Part shown: positions 28,136 through 39,800 of the stretch, one piece after another
Position numbering within the stretch: position 1 is the stretch's first letter
How the letters are laid out: each line of letters begins with the position of its first letter
Source: Indolivaga capnocytophagoides DSM 22835
GTDB lineage: Bacteria; Bacteroidota; Bacteroidia; Bacteroidales; Dysgonomonadaceae
Direction: 5' to 3'
Assembly: GCF_000426485.1 (NCBI RefSeq)
Contig: NZ_KE384530.1
Span: forward strand, 214,807-278,806
DNA: 64,000 nucleotides
The notes under the pieces: model-generated
What the model was told of the DNA's origin: nothing
The model's input: the letters and a program-made list of their open reading frames with translations, nothing else
Database searches by the model: none
Translations under genes and position numbers: made by a program

Positions 28136-30205
28136 TTAATCTGTGAAATTCCATGATAAGCCCATTTTGAAAATCATAGGGTTGACCGGATAATGGGCTG
28201 CAGAGAAGTATCTCGAATTACTAAAGTCTTTACCTATATTATACATCATTACAAATATGCGGGTTTTCTTCAAATGAAAATTTGCATAGGCGTTGATAAG
28301 AGGGAAATTACCGACTTTGGTTTCTGTTTGGTTTTGAAACTGAAGCAAAACAGGATCGTATCCGGGGCCATAGTATTCTGTGAAATACCTGGCGTCGACA
28401 CCTAGCTGTATGCCTAATACTTTAGCTAACTTTAAGTTTAAATACAGGTTACTGTATATGTTTATTTTCGGTAGGGGAAGTACATCTTCGTTTGAACTGG
28501 TCTGGAATACTACCTGATTATCCCAATGTAAGGCTTTGAATTTTAGATTCTGATCTAAACTCAATGATACTACCTGAATATTTTTATCAGCTTGTAGGAT
28601 ATCTGTAGTATTATTTCTTATTTTGGATGCAGGTGTTGTCGCAGATGTGTAAGAATAGTAAATATAGTTTTGCAGATTCTCGACACCTCCTTTTATTCGG
28701 GTTTGGGTTTGGGGAATAATGATTTCACCTCCTATATATATTCTTCTTATATCACTGAAATCGTTGTCATAGTTATATAATTTCGATCTGTAATGATTCT
28801 CAAAGAAGGTCGGTTTTAGATTCTTTATATACGCTTCGGCTTTTATTATGGCATCTTTACCTTTAATGTTGATTCGTGACGAAATATCTGCTGTTAGTCT
28901 GGATTCTCCTATGTTGTATCCTAGTACGCCGAAAGCTGCCGAAAGGTTGTAGCGCAAGAGGTTTCCTTTGTCTTTGGATAGTACTCCTCCTATTGTAGTG
29001 GAATTTTGCGAAAATTGCTGACTGCTATAAGCCGGATATTTGTCTCCTGGAGCTTGGTATTTCCGCATATCTTGTTCGATAAACGCTTTTAATCCGAATT
29101 TTACCCAAGGTCTGAACCCTTCATTTAATGCGATAGCCAATGTGTTCTTGAAAGACCAGTAAGACATTCTGTCGCTGATAGACCCATTGTCTAATTCTAA
29201 TTCAGGATCTACGACATAGTTGTACAGAGAATCTATTCCGTTAGAATTGGATAGAAAGTGGCGTTGTTGATCGGTATAGTTGTTCGTCAATATGATGCTT
29301 GCTACCGGAACGAAGGTTTCATCATCATCGTCTTTTCTGTAGCCTACACTGTATTTGTTGGTTAAGAAAATATGTCTCCCCCGCATCTTGTTCCATGTTT
29401 CATCCAGAGCGGTTAAGAATTCCTGTGTTTTATTAGTGTTGACCTGTTTACCACCAACATTACCCGAAAGATATCCATCATCGGCGAGACCTCCGTTTTC
29501 TGAATTAGTGTAATTATTATTTGCGATAAAGGCATGCATTTGATAGTTATCAGTCCTATAGCTTGCCCAGATGTCGTAGTTGTTTTGTTTATTAGCAAGA
29601 GATGCATAGTATCCACGGGCATAGAGGTAATCGATGTTGAATCCGAAACTGAGTTTTTTATTCAAACTGATAGCCATCTCTCCCGAAAAGCATTCTTCTT
29701 TACTTATACTACTTCCTCCTGATTGGTAGAAGATATTTGAGTATGGACGTTTGGTGTCTATAAACCTCTGATTTCCGGGTCGCTTATACATATAGCTGAA
29801 AGCATCGAGGAAATTGAACTGAGATGTTTCATCCCTGTCGAAGAATATTCTCGATTGAGCAGGAGACCCTATATTACCCAAATATGTCATTGCTACATCA
29901 GATCCTTCAACCAGCGTTTCGTTATGAAAATTAGTGAACATTGTATCCATTGGTATAGGTATACGTTCGCCAAATCTTTCATCGATATTCCATGCGGGGA
30001 TAGCAGGCGGGACTTTGCTCAAAGAGTCAGCCATGTTTGCTCTTGCTAAAGAGTCGCTTGGTATTACAGGTCGAGGGCGGGATTGCTGCTTGGGCTCGAT
30101 CTGCTGCATAAGACTGTCATTGTCAAAGATAAAACGAGGGGTTTGTGCACTTGCATTAAGTACACTTATATATATAATAGCTAATATAAAAGCGAATCTT
30201 TTCAT
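28136..30205 (-). CDS. Large putative porin, outer-membrane beta-barrel
   Basis: A 689-residue protein with signal peptide MKRFAFILAIIYISVLNASA and a long aromatic beta-strand-rich body ending MGLSWNFTD, an outer-membrane C terminus. It looks like the Bacteroidetes putative-porin family (PF14121). A Pro/Ser-rich segment (EPKQQSRPRPVIPSDSLA) follows the signal. It is upstream of, and probably co-transcribed with, the solute-binding protein gene. The transported molecule is unknown. Confidence 0.8.
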   Translation of the reverse strand: MKRFAFILAIIYISVLNASAQTPRFIFDNDSLMQQIEPKQQSRPRPVIPSDSLARANMADSLSKVPPAIPAWNIDERFGERIPIPMDTMFTNFHNETLVEGSDVAMTYLGNIGSPAQSRIFFDRDETSQFNFLDAFSYMYKRPGNQRFIDTKRPYSNIFYQSGGSSISKEECFSGEMAISLNKKLSFGFNIDYLYARGYYASLANKQNNYDIWASYRTDNYQMHAFIANNNYTNSENGGLADDGYLSGNVGGKQVNTNKTQEFLTALDETWNKMRGRHIFLTNKYSVGYRKDDDDETFVPVASIILTNNYTDQQRHFLSNSNGIDSLYNYVVDPELELDNGSISDRMSYWSFKNTLAIALNEGFRPWVKFGLKAFIEQDMRKYQAPGDKYPAYSSQQFSQNSTTIGGVLSKDKGNLLRYNLSAAFGVLGYNIGESRLTADISSRINIKGKDAIIKAEAYIKNLKPTFFENHYRSKLYNYDNDFSDIRRIYIGGEIIIPQTQTRIKGGVENLQNYIYYSYTSATTPASKIRNNTTDILQADKNIQVVSLSLDQNLKFKALHWDNQVVFQTSSNEDVLPLPKINIYSNLYLNLKLAKVLGIQLGVDARYFTEYYGPGYDPVLLQFQNQTETKVGNFPLINAYANFHLKKTRIFVMMYNIGKDFSNSRYFSAAHYPVNPMIFKMGLSWNFTD

Positions 30206-30347
30206 CGGCGCAAACTTACATAAAAAAACGAAAAGGTTTATGGCTTTTTTCGTGAATTGTAGTTAAAGGGTATTCAGTCCTTTTTGCTCGATTTGTCATG
30301 GATGGCCAATAGGGCAATGATTCCGCAATTGAGTAATTTATCCGGAT

Positions 30348-31790
30348 CTAATCGATTCTTTTTGTTAATACAAGCCTTTGAGTAACTACATCAGGTATTT
30401 CGTCTTCGTAATGAGTCACGTATATCAATGATTTTTCTTCAGTGCAGAATTGTTCTATAATTGATTTTATGTGTTTCTTGTTGTTTGCATCAAGTCCATG
30501 AAGAGGTTCGTCAAGAATTAAAAGATCAGGGTTTTTGACAAATACTCTGGCTAACAATATAAGCCGCTGCTCGCCCGTTGATATATTTAGGAAAGATGTG
30601 TCTTTTATATGGTCTATGCCAAAGGATTTCATCCATTCGAGAGCAACCGCTTCTTGTTCTTCGTTACACTTCCGGTATAGGCCTATTGTGTCGAAGAATC
30701 CGGAGCCGACTACATCAAGGCATTTCACATTCTTGAGATAATACAAGTGCATTTCCGGAGATACATATCCGATTCTTTTTTTTATGTCCCAAATGCTTTC
30801 TCCGGATCCGCGTTTTCTGTCAAATAAGGTTATGTTATTTGCATAAGCTTGAGGGTTATCTCCTGATATCAAGCTTAATAAGGTCGATTTTCCTGCTCCG
30901 TTTTCTCCAAGTAAAGCCCATTTTTCGCCTCTTTTTACCACCCAGTTCAGATCTTTTAATATTGTGCGTGATCCATATCTGACAAGTATGTCTGTTAGAT
31001 TTAGTGCTTTTTCGAAATCAGTGTTATCGATGTTATATTTAGCTTCGTTGATTAAGTCTGTTATTTCAGATCTGAATAATCCGGATTGAAATTCAAGATT
31101 GTTTCTGAAATCATCCGGATTCATTATCGGTAACAGAGTCATCTTTTTTATTGGAAGAATATGGGTTATACATTCAGGCAAGTCTTTCGGGTCGGACAAA
31201 ACGAGCCCTATCTGAATGCTTTCCAGTTTTGATAACCTTTCCAGTACGTCATTAAGTATTCTTCTGGACTTTTTATCCAGTCCGATAAACGGATTATCCA
31301 GAATAAGTAGGCGTGGTCTGTTTAATAAAGATCGTATGATGAGGGTTTTACGTAGTTCGCCGCTTGAAAGCAAATTGATCGGTTTTTCTATCAGATCTTC
31401 TATGCCGAAAGAGCGAACAAGCGTTTCTACCCATTGAGGATCTCCTTTCGAGAAGAGCTCTTTAACGAATGGTACTTCATGTTCATCTCCTGCGTTCCAT
31501 CGTTGTTGGTAATAGCTGTTTTGTATGTCGACAAGGCTATATATGTCACTGAAAGCAACACTCTTGACTAATTTGTTGGAGCTTTCATTTCTGAGAGTTT
31601 TGATTTCTCCCGATTTAAGTGCATGTTTAGAGGTGAGTATATCTATCAGTAATGTTTTACCAGCACCGTTTGCACCGATAATAGCCCAATTTTCACCGGC
31701 TTTGATCTTCCAATTGATAGGTGTCTTGAATGCAAGATTTTGCAAACGGGGGATTCCCCCGTTTATTTCTATTATTGTATCCTCGTTCAT
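30348..31790 (-). CDS. Tandem ABC ATPase, ModF-like
   Basis: A 480-residue soluble protein with two ABC domains. Domain 1 has Walker A GANGAGKTLLID and signature LLSSGELRKTLII; domain 2 has GENGAGKSTLLSLI, signature ISTGEQRLILLAR and Walker B DLLILDEPLHGLD. No membrane domain is present. The arrangement matches ModF/PhrA-type proteins, whose function is unclear. It lies 16 bases downstream of the TatD-type gene. Confidence 0.85.
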   Translation of the reverse strand: MNEDTIIEINGGIPRLQNLAFKTPINWKIKAGENWAIIGANGAGKTLLIDILTSKHALKSGEIKTLRNESSNKLVKSVAFSDIYSLVDIQNSYYQQRWNAGDEHEVPFVKELFSKGDPQWVETLVRSFGIEDLIEKPINLLSSGELRKTLIIRSLLNRPRLLILDNPFIGLDKKSRRILNDVLERLSKLESIQIGLVLSDPKDLPECITHILPIKKMTLLPIMNPDDFRNNLEFQSGLFRSEITDLINEAKYNIDNTDFEKALNLTDILVRYGSRTILKDLNWVVKRGEKWALLGENGAGKSTLLSLISGDNPQAYANNITLFDRKRGSGESIWDIKKRIGYVSPEMHLYYLKNVKCLDVVGSGFFDTIGLYRKCNEEQEAVALEWMKSFGIDHIKDTSFLNISTGEQRLILLARVFVKNPDLLILDEPLHGLDANNKKHIKSIIEQFCTEEKSLIYVTHYEDEIPDVVTQRLVLTKRID

Positions 31791-31806
31791 TAAAGCTTAT
31801 TCTGTT

Positions 31807-32517
31807 TTATTCTACTTGTATTGCTTGCGGGTGTTTATGTCTTGTTGCAGGAAGACTGAAAGTTTGTATAACATTTTCCTCTATATGTGCTGCTAATGTT
31901 TCTACCGCAATGTGTAAGCAATCGGCAACGTTTTTATATATTTGAATTAAAGGAGTATCGGAAACATCTGTTTCACAGAAAAGCCTGTCTATCGGAATTT
32001 CCTGTAGAGCCTCGGCGTTAAATTTCTCTCCAATGGAAAAATAGAAGCCATGAGATACCAATTGTCTGGTAAGTTCGGGTTTTCCTCTGTAGCCATGTGC
32101 AATCCATGGCTGATGGGGTTTTATTGTCTTTTTTATGTGCAATAAGTCGTCCCACGCTTTAACACAATGTATAATAAGGGGTTTTTGAAGTTTCTCGGCA
32201 AGCTCTACTTGTTGGATGAAAACTTCTTTCTGAGTGTTTAAGTCCGGACCTTTGAGTTTATCCAGACCTGCTTCTCCGATAGCTACAATCCGAGGATCGT
32301 TGGCTATTTCTTGTAGAAATTTGATTTGTGGATCTGCGTCTTCTGAGTACCATGGATGTACTCCGCACGAAAACCATGGGTATTGTTCACTATCTTTAGC
32401 GTATTCAAATCCAAGTGGATATACATTTAATATATAATGTAATCTTTGCCTCGGGACGCCATCATCATCAGCCCCGCCCGTGACCGAATCGTGCGTATGT
32501 ATGTCATATAAGTCCAT
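31807..32517 (-). CDS. TatD-family metal-dependent hydrolase
   Basis: A 236-residue TIM-barrel hydrolase. YDIHTHDS gives the first metal-binding HxH, FSCGVHPWY the second block, AIGEAGLDKL the catalytic Glu, PLIIHCVKAWDDLL and HGYRGKPEL the His ligands and LFCETDVSD the Asp ligand. It is slightly shorter than E. coli TatD (about 260). TatD proteins act as DNases or deoxyribonucleases; the exact substrate is uncertain. It probably leads the transcript of the ModF-like gene. Confidence 0.88.
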   Translation of the reverse strand: MDLYDIHTHDSVTGGADDDGVPRQRLHYILNVYPLGFEYAKDSEQYPWFSCGVHPWYSEDADPQIKFLQEIANDPRIVAIGEAGLDKLKGPDLNTQKEVFIQQVELAEKLQKPLIIHCVKAWDDLLHIKKTIKPHQPWIAHGYRGKPELTRQLVSHGFYFSIGEKFNAEALQEIPIDRLFCETDVSDTPLIQIYKNVADCLHIAVETLAAHIEENVIQTFSLPATRHKHPQAIQVE

Positions 32518-32647
32518 AATTGTAAAAATCTAGAAGTTGCAAGTTAGCCAAAACTTTTAAAAAACGGATAAATAGGAACTATTTTTTTCTTGAGCCAGTC
32601 TGGATGCTTATTGAAAGTATTATTTTTTATATAAATTAGTATAATGA

Positions 32648-32685
32648 AAAACGCTGACAGATATTGTCAGCGTTTTTTCTTGAGG
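32648..32685 (-). terminator. Intrinsic terminator after the S9 peptidase gene
   Basis: AACGCTGACA and TGTCAGCGTT form a 10-bp perfect stem with loop GATAT and T-rich flanks on both sides. It separates the peptidase and TatD transcripts. Confidence 0.88.
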
Positions 32686-32704
32686 CGGCTATTAATGAAA
32701 TAGC

Positions 32705-32723
32705 AATAAGATCAGAACCTTTA
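32705..32723 (-). repeat. Dispersed repeat, short end fragment
   Basis: Read on the minus strand, TAAAGGTTCTGATCTTATT resembles the TAAGGTCTCAGACC end of the repeat family and again begins with the stop codon of a gene, here the S9 peptidase. Confidence 0.35.
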
Positions 32724-35138
32724 TTTTCTGTTTTTTACATATTTTTCGAGCCATTGATCTTGTTCCCAAAGAGTATGTAGGATCGATTCTTTAGCGGCAT
32801 ATCCATGACTTTCAAGAGGTAATATGACTAACCGTGCCGGAGCTCCCAACCCTTTTAATGCCGCAAAATATCGTTCACTCTGTAGCGTAAATGTACCCGA
32901 ATTATTATCGTTTCCTCCATGAATTAATAATATGGGGGTTTTCATCTTATCGGCATGCATAAAAGGAGACATTGCATTATATACATCTGTTGCCTCCCAA
33001 TAGTTGCGTTCTTCAGACTGAAATCCAAATGGAGTCAATGTCCTATTATAAGCTCCGCTGCGAGCTATACCTGCAGCAAAAAGATCAGAATGAGTCAATA
33101 AGTTGGCTGTCATAAAAGCACCATATGAATGACCTCCGACAGCAACTTTTCGCCGATCTATATAACCTAAGCTGTCCACAGCATCGATGGCTGCTTTTGC
33201 ATTAGCAACTAATTGTTTGATGTAAGTATCATTAGGCTCTTCATTCCCTTCTCCGATAATAGGAAAAGCAGCATCGTCCAAGATTGCATATCCTCTGGTG
33301 ACCCAATAAATAGGCGATCCGTATGAAGGGTATATAAACTCATTCGGATTAGTAGTGTTTTGTCCGGCATTATCTTTGTCTTTATATTCAGTAGGATATG
33401 CCCACATTATCATAGGCAGCTTATCTTTTTTATTCAGATCATATCCGGCAGGCAGGTATAATGTTGCCGATAAATCTACGCCATCGGCTCGTTTGTATTT
33501 AATTACTTGTTTGTGTACTCCGCTTATTGCTTTGAAAGGGTTTTCGAAATGAGTAAGGGCTATAGGAGCTATTCGTTTTTTTGTATTCAATATATAATAG
33601 TTCGGGTATTCAGTCGGCGATTCGAGGCTTACCAGAATCTCCCCTGTTTTGCTATCGATAATAGAACTTATCTCTAGCTTTTTATCAGTATAACCTGACT
33701 GGAATATACGTTTGGTCTTTTTAGTATTAAGATCTATTTCATCGATAAAAGGAAATTGTCCTTTAGCTGTAAATCCTTTTCCGACCAAATATGCTTTTCC
33801 TGCATTTATAGAAAGAGTGTATTCTCCATAGAGGTTGCGTTGAGTATCAAAATCTCCCGGATCTCCATATGTATCTTCCGAACTGCGATCAAAAATGACA
33901 GAGGCTTCTTTAGTACCACTTGGGTCGAATACATATGTTTTAACGTTACGTGTATTCCACCATCTGTCATACAAGACAGCAGTATTATCATTTCCCCATA
34001 TAATTCCGGCATAGCGGTTGATTGTTTTCACTACACTTTTAGGCTCTCCCGAAAAAGGAGCATCTAGAGTAAATACTTCATCTCTATAATCGGCTTTTAC
34101 TGCCGGGTCTCCGTTGTCTAAAGCTTCTACCCAATATATAGTCGAAGGTTTGTCTTTTCGCCAGGTTATGTTTCTTCTGCCTTGTTGTACAGCCATAAAC
34201 CCTTTTGGTAATTCTTCAACTAATGGTTTGTCATTGATTTCTTTAACTAGAGATCCATCCAGATTATAGATTGTGCTTTTCATCGGAAACCGCGAAAACG
34301 GCACAAGGTAAGAATACGGACGATGCAATGTTGTAAGCATGATATAACTTCCATCCGGAGAAATAGACTCATCAACATAAAGATCCTTGGCTTTCCATAG
34401 TGTTTTTTGTCCATTCAGATCTAATTTATACAACTCTGAATAAACTAATGTTTCGAAGTTGTCTTCGTCATTCTTGTTTTTCAACAAATCCTGATAAGTG
34501 CGATTTTGTGCTTTAGATCCGGCTTCACTTACAGATACAGTCGGACCGCTAGGGATAGTTTCTTTGGTATTGATCAATCCCTTCCTGTCTGTCGGTAATA
34601 CTTTGATAAGAAATCCCAGACCATCCTTTAGCCAAGTAAAGGGGCTCCCCATATTGGCGTTGAGTATGCCTTCGGTTAGTTTAAACGCTTTCCCCGTCGA
34701 AAAATCAAAGCACCACAGTTCAATACCTTTATCTGATGTATTTGTAAATGCAACTTTTGACTCATCGGGTGAAAATGAGAAATATGCTAATTGGGCATCC
34801 GTCGGCAGGCCTTGAACTTGTTGAAGTGCCGCCATACGTCCATGTTTGTATTTTAGATTGGTATTATAAATTACCGTACTTGAAATATTCTTCTGAGGAT
34901 CGAGTCTTAGTCCTGCCAGCTTCATCTCTTCGGCCGATAATTCGGATAGAGTCTTATATGTATTCCGATACCGAAAAAGAATATTCTGTTTTTTGCTATC
35001 CATTAGTAATGCCGGTACACGTTCATAATCTGCCAATTCCAGAATCTCTTTTGGCGGTTTTTGATACGTTAAATTCTCTTGGGCTGCAACTCCTCCAAGG
35101 TAGCCAAGTAGAATTGCTAAAAAATAAAGACGTTTCAT
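32721..35138 (-). CDS. S9-family prolyl oligopeptidase-type peptidase, exported
   Basis: An 805-residue protein with signal peptide MKRLYFLAILLGYLGGVAAQ. Residues 30-520 form a beta-propeller-like region; the C terminus is the alpha/beta-hydrolase domain with catalytic Ser in VGGHSYGAFMTA, Asp in LIHGGNDNNSG and His in PLESHGYAAKES. Periplasmic S9 enzymes trim peptides, often after Pro or acidic residues, and support amino-acid use. It appears to be a single-gene unit ending in a strong terminator. Confidence 0.92.
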   Translation of the reverse strand: MKRLYFLAILLGYLGGVAAQENLTYQKPPKEILELADYERVPALLMDSKKQNILFRYRNTYKTLSELSAEEMKLAGLRLDPQKNISSTVIYNTNLKYKHGRMAALQQVQGLPTDAQLAYFSFSPDESKVAFTNTSDKGIELWCFDFSTGKAFKLTEGILNANMGSPFTWLKDGLGFLIKVLPTDRKGLINTKETIPSGPTVSVSEAGSKAQNRTYQDLLKNKNDEDNFETLVYSELYKLDLNGQKTLWKAKDLYVDESISPDGSYIMLTTLHRPYSYLVPFSRFPMKSTIYNLDGSLVKEINDKPLVEELPKGFMAVQQGRRNITWRKDKPSTIYWVEALDNGDPAVKADYRDEVFTLDAPFSGEPKSVVKTINRYAGIIWGNDNTAVLYDRWWNTRNVKTYVFDPSGTKEASVIFDRSSEDTYGDPGDFDTQRNLYGEYTLSINAGKAYLVGKGFTAKGQFPFIDEIDLNTKKTKRIFQSGYTDKKLEISSIIDSKTGEILVSLESPTEYPNYYILNTKKRIAPIALTHFENPFKAISGVHKQVIKYKRADGVDLSATLYLPAGYDLNKKDKLPMIMWAYPTEYKDKDNAGQNTTNPNEFIYPSYGSPIYWVTRGYAILDDAAFPIIGEGNEEPNDTYIKQLVANAKAAIDAVDSLGYIDRRKVAVGGHSYGAFMTANLLTHSDLFAAGIARSGAYNRTLTPFGFQSEERNYWEATDVYNAMSPFMHADKMKTPILLIHGGNDNNSGTFTLQSERYFAALKGLGAPARLVILPLESHGYAAKESILHTLWEQDQWLEKYVKNRK

Positions 35139-35268
35139 AAGTATATTTTTTTAATTAGATAAGTAGTTTATGCTATGGGTTTGTATAGTAACCAAAGTTA
35201 TTAAAAGATAACTATTAATGTATTTCTTTATTCTCTTTTTACCTTTCTTGATATTGTTTGAAAAAAGA

Positions 35269-35297
35269 ATTACCATAGAAGGTTATTCTATGGTAAT
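35269..35297 (-). terminator. Intrinsic terminator of the susCD operon
   Basis: ATTACCATAGAA and TTCTATGGTAAT form a perfect 12-bp stem with a 5-base loop. On the minus strand it is followed by TCTTTTTTC, about 30 bases after the SusD stop. Confidence 0.9.
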
Positions 35298-35328
35298 CTT
35301 GTTATCTATATTTGTCCTGACAATAATA

Positions 35329-36831
35329 TCAATAGTTCTTCACCATTAATTCGTTATAATCGGTTTCAGCTTTAGGTATTTCATAATACCAACCATCAGC
35401 GGATTGATCTTTTTCCAAGAAACCGCAAAATGCAATATTGAAGTTCGACCCTGTACGTTTACATGGTAAATTCAAGCGTTTCAAATCGAACCAACGGAAT
35501 CCTTCTCCCCAAAGTTCAATTCTACGGCTATTCATTACCTCTTCGGCAAAAGCATCTCCAGTTTTACCGCTGTCTTTGTATTCCGGATCTCTCTGATCCA
35601 TTAATATCTTAAAGTACTCTTTAGCAGAAGTGGTATTTCCTGAGCGGGCATAAGCTTCGGCAGCAATCAAGTAAAGCTCTGATATACGCATGAATGCAAA
35701 GTCCCCAACTGCATTGGCTGTAGAACGAGCTCTGAATTTTCTGTTTTGATATGCACGTTTATTGTAAGCTGTTGTAGGTACAGCTGAAGTACCTGTTGGA
35801 TCCCACCATTGGCGACGCAAGTCTGTAGGCGACATCAAATCGTATGTACTTTGGCTGATACATTTAATACCTGTACGTATAGCTCCTGCATTGAAGTTCC
35901 ATGACATGTAAGCATAGAATGAATAAAAATATACTGTTTGATCATCTAAGGTCATTGCTGCATACAATGCTTCACTGGTAGTAGTCGTAATATCAGCAAA
36001 ACCATTAGTTAACATTGCTTGAGTCATTACTGAATGACCATCAGCTTTAGCTAAAGTAATAGCTTCTGCTGCATACTCAGCTGCTTTAGGATAATTTTGT
36101 TGAGCTAATGCTACTCTTGCTCTCAAACCATATACTACAGTTGGGCTATAGTGATTTATATCATTAGGTTCATAATCTGCAAGTAATGTAGATGCTTCTT
36201 CTAGGTCGCTATTGATCTTTGTATATACTTCTTCTACAGTATTACGAGCCATATTTACAACTTCCGAAGATTCGCGATATGGTACTCCTAATTGAGTGTT
36301 TTGAGTAGTTGCATCATATCTTTTAGCATAATACTGAACCAACTGGAAATGAGCCCAACCTCTAATAGCAAGACATTCTCCTTTGATATGTTTAGCTAAT
36401 GCTTCTGTTGAGTTAGGAAAATTCTGATCTAATTTTTCTAATATCTTATTTGCATTTAAGATAAATTGGTAATATGTTCTCCATACTCCCGAATTGTTTA
36501 CGATATTATCATTGGTATTTATCGCCCATGTAAGATTTGTTTGGTGCCATGTCTGAGTATCCCATGTCATATCATCACCATGTGCCTCACGAGCCACAAT
36601 GAATCCTGGTTCACCACCTAATCCTTGGTTTTCCAAATCTTGAGATATCATTTTACGGTGAATACCATTCAAGGCAATATAAAGCCCATCAAGGGTACTT
36701 CCTACAACCTCTTCAGAGATTGACGATGAAGGTGTCGTATCTAAATAACTTTCAGAGCAGCTCCCTAATAAGAATAATGAAGCAAATGCTAAAAAAGTAA
36801 CTTTTGTGCTTTTTATATATCTATATTTCAT
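35329..36831 (-). CDS. SusD/RagB-family outer-membrane nutrient-binding lipoprotein
   Basis: A 500-residue lipoprotein (FASLFLLGSCSESYLDTTPS). The CSESYLDTTP start, the NANKILEKLD and GECLAIRGWAHFQLVQYYA helices and the C-terminal RRIELWGEGFRWFDLKRLNL motif are the SusD family marks. It caps the SusC barrel and presents oligosaccharide or peptide ligands. It lies 12 bases after the SusC gene. No hydrolase gene sits next to the pair, so the ligand cannot be guessed. Confidence 0.95.
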   Translation of the reverse strand: MKYRYIKSTKVTFLAFASLFLLGSCSESYLDTTPSSSISEEVVGSTLDGLYIALNGIHRKMISQDLENQGLGGEPGFIVAREAHGDDMTWDTQTWHQTNLTWAINTNDNIVNNSGVWRTYYQFILNANKILEKLDQNFPNSTEALAKHIKGECLAIRGWAHFQLVQYYAKRYDATTQNTQLGVPYRESSEVVNMARNTVEEVYTKINSDLEEASTLLADYEPNDINHYSPTVVYGLRARVALAQQNYPKAAEYAAEAITLAKADGHSVMTQAMLTNGFADITTTTSEALYAAMTLDDQTVYFYSFYAYMSWNFNAGAIRTGIKCISQSTYDLMSPTDLRRQWWDPTGTSAVPTTAYNKRAYQNRKFRARSTANAVGDFAFMRISELYLIAAEAYARSGNTTSAKEYFKILMDQRDPEYKDSGKTGDAFAEEVMNSRRIELWGEGFRWFDLKRLNLPCKRTGSNFNIAFCGFLEKDQSADGWYYEIPKAETDYNELMVKNY

Positions 36832-36843
36832 AATTATATTCTT

Positions 36844-39800
36844 TTAAAAAGATAAGTTAAGACCCAATGTAATTGTTTTAGCAGGCATGTATACGTTATA
36901 TGAGATACCTGAATAATTCATCTGAGGATTGAATCCTTGACGAGCTTTAATCATAAACAAGTTTTCTGCATTTACACTAAATCTTGCTTCACTTAGCTGA
37001 ATTTTACTTAATAAACTTCTAGGGACTGAATATGATAGATTAACAGAACGTAAATTCAAATAGTCTGTACTTGTTAACCAACGGCTTGAATAACTTTGGC
37101 CAATGCTGGTATTGTATGTTGAGGTATTATCTAAACGAGGGACAGATGTAACATCACCTTCGGTCTTCCATGCTTTCAATACGTCTGTACTCATTGATGA
37201 TCCATAGCTGGCTGTACTCATCAAGTTAGCATATACAAGGTCAAGAGCTTTGCCGCCTAATTGATATGAGAATACAGTGCCAAGAGTGAAATTTTTATAG
37301 TCTATTGTGAAGTTGAATCCACCATACCACTTAGGGATAGATGTACCACTATAATCAAATTTTGCATATGAATAAGAACTTGTAACCTGCACTCCATTAA
37401 TCTCCTGCACAGTTTTTTCGATAGCTGCAGTTAAAGTTCCATCTTCTTTGTTGTAAGCATCAGTATCCAGTAGGTATAACCCATTTCCGTTTTGAGAATC
37501 AACACCATACCATTGTCTTAACCAAAATTCATAGACTGATCTTCCTTCAATAAGTTTTTTAGAGCCAGATATCAAACCATTTTTATTTACATCTGGCATT
37601 CTAATAATCTCATTTTTGATATATGTAGCATTAGCTCCAATATTTACCTTCCAATCTTTATTCTTAAATGCTAAATAATTCAAATCAATCTCAACACCTG
37701 AGTTACGTACTTTACCTATATTTTGAATGATGGAACTAATGCCATTAGATGTTGCCTGAGATACATCAAAAAGTAAATTTTTAGAGTCTTTTATAAAATA
37801 TTCAATAGAACCGTTTAATTTACCAAACAAACCGAATTCGAGGGCTAAATCTTTTGAAATCTGAGTTTCCCATTTCAACTTATCATTAGCTAAGGTTGTA
37901 AAATAAACTCCAGCTTCTGTTCCATTGTTCTCTCCTAAATTATATAGAGTTTGGTATGGATAATAGTCATCTTCAGCATCATAATTAAGTATCTGGTCTA
38001 CGCCAGTTTCCCCGTATGAAGCTCTCAACTTCAAATTATCAACCCAAGTCAATCCTTTCATAAAGTCTTCTTGAGAGATTCTCCATGACGCACCATATGA
38101 CCAAAAGTTACCCCATCTGTTATCTCTAGAAAAACGAGATGTACCATCGCGTCTGTATGAGAACGATCCATAATATTTATTATCATAATCATAATTCAAA
38201 CGACCAAAATACCCTTCTTTATTATAGGTGTCAGTATAAGACGTTAAATTGTTTACAGAAGTAAAGTTTTCAAAATCAAATACATCTTCAAATATTTGAG
38301 AAACTTTCATACCATACATATATTCATATACATATTTGTAAGACTCATGTCCTAATAAAGCTTCAAAATTATGATGCTGAATTGATTTTTTATAGTTCAC
38401 CAATTGATTTAGAGTCTGAGTAGTAGTTCTACTTGAAGTCAGAGCTAAACGACCTGGTCCTGCCTGTCCATCACCAATAAATGGATTTTCATATACCTTT
38501 GCTCTATAATCGTTTGTTTCTAAAGCGTAGTTGCTAGTAATATCTAGACCTTTAATTGGCGATATTGTTACATATGTGCGTCCTACGAGACTGTTTCTAT
38601 CATATTTTCTTGAGTTCATTTCTGTTTCAGCAATTGCATCACGCCCAGTGCTTGATAGTCTACCGCCTTCATAGTCATATACATATTCATCTTTGTTTGT
38701 AGTTACATTACCATTACTGTCAAGATATGCTCCGGTTTCTTTGTCGTGTTTATGTATCGGATAGATTGGAGCCATATTTCTGATAAAACGGGTTAAGTTA
38801 CTCGAAGCACTTGAATTATCTGCTGTAGACGATGAATATGTCGCAGAAGAACGTGTGTAACCAACGTTAACACCTGCCTTAAACCAATCTACAGGATTTA
38901 TATTATGATTTAAACGTGCTGAATATCTTAAATAGCCAGTGTTTAACATGTAACCCTTATCATCTAAATACGATATAGAAGAGTATGTATCACTCTTTTC
39001 TGTTTTAGAACCATACCCTATGGTATACTCCTGACGATAACCCGTACCGAAAGCAGCAGCATCCCAATCAAGGTCATCACCCCATTTCAAAGCAGATGCT
39101 CCGGAGTTTAATTTACCATCTGTACCTACAACCTCGCCATCAGCTATACCAACATAAGGATTATATTTTAGTGTACTTACTATATTTGCAGAAGCAAGTG
39201 AAGCAGCCTCTGTTTGAGGCTTACCTGCAGTAACATATGCATTTTTCAACATTTCCCATTGAAGTGGATAATATTGTGAGATACCTACTCTTGCATAATC
39301 TTTGTATGCTCTTGATGACCACCCTTGTTTGATATTTAAGGTAACACTTGAATTAGCAGTTCCCCTCTTTGTCGTAATCATTACTACACCATTACCCGCA
39401 CTAGATCCATACAATGCAGTTGCAGCTGCATCCTTAAGAACAGTCATTGATTCTATATCATTAGGGTTGATACTAGCTAAACTTCCATTATAAACAGCTC
39501 CATCAACAATATATAACGGAGAATTGGACGCGTTAACTGAACCAAAGCCTCTAATGCGAATAGCGGCAGATTCTCCTGGTTGTCCTGTAGCAGCGGTTGC
39601 CTGTACCCCTGGAACATTACCTTCAATCGCCGATATAACACTTGTTATAGGACGAGAACCTATAGACTGAGATTGGATCAAGGATGCAGATCCTGTAAAT
39701 GATGACCTTTTAGCTGTACCATAAGCAATAACCATCACTTCATCTAAAGCTTTAGTATCATCTTCCAAAGTAATTACCATTTGGCTTTTAGCCTTAATTT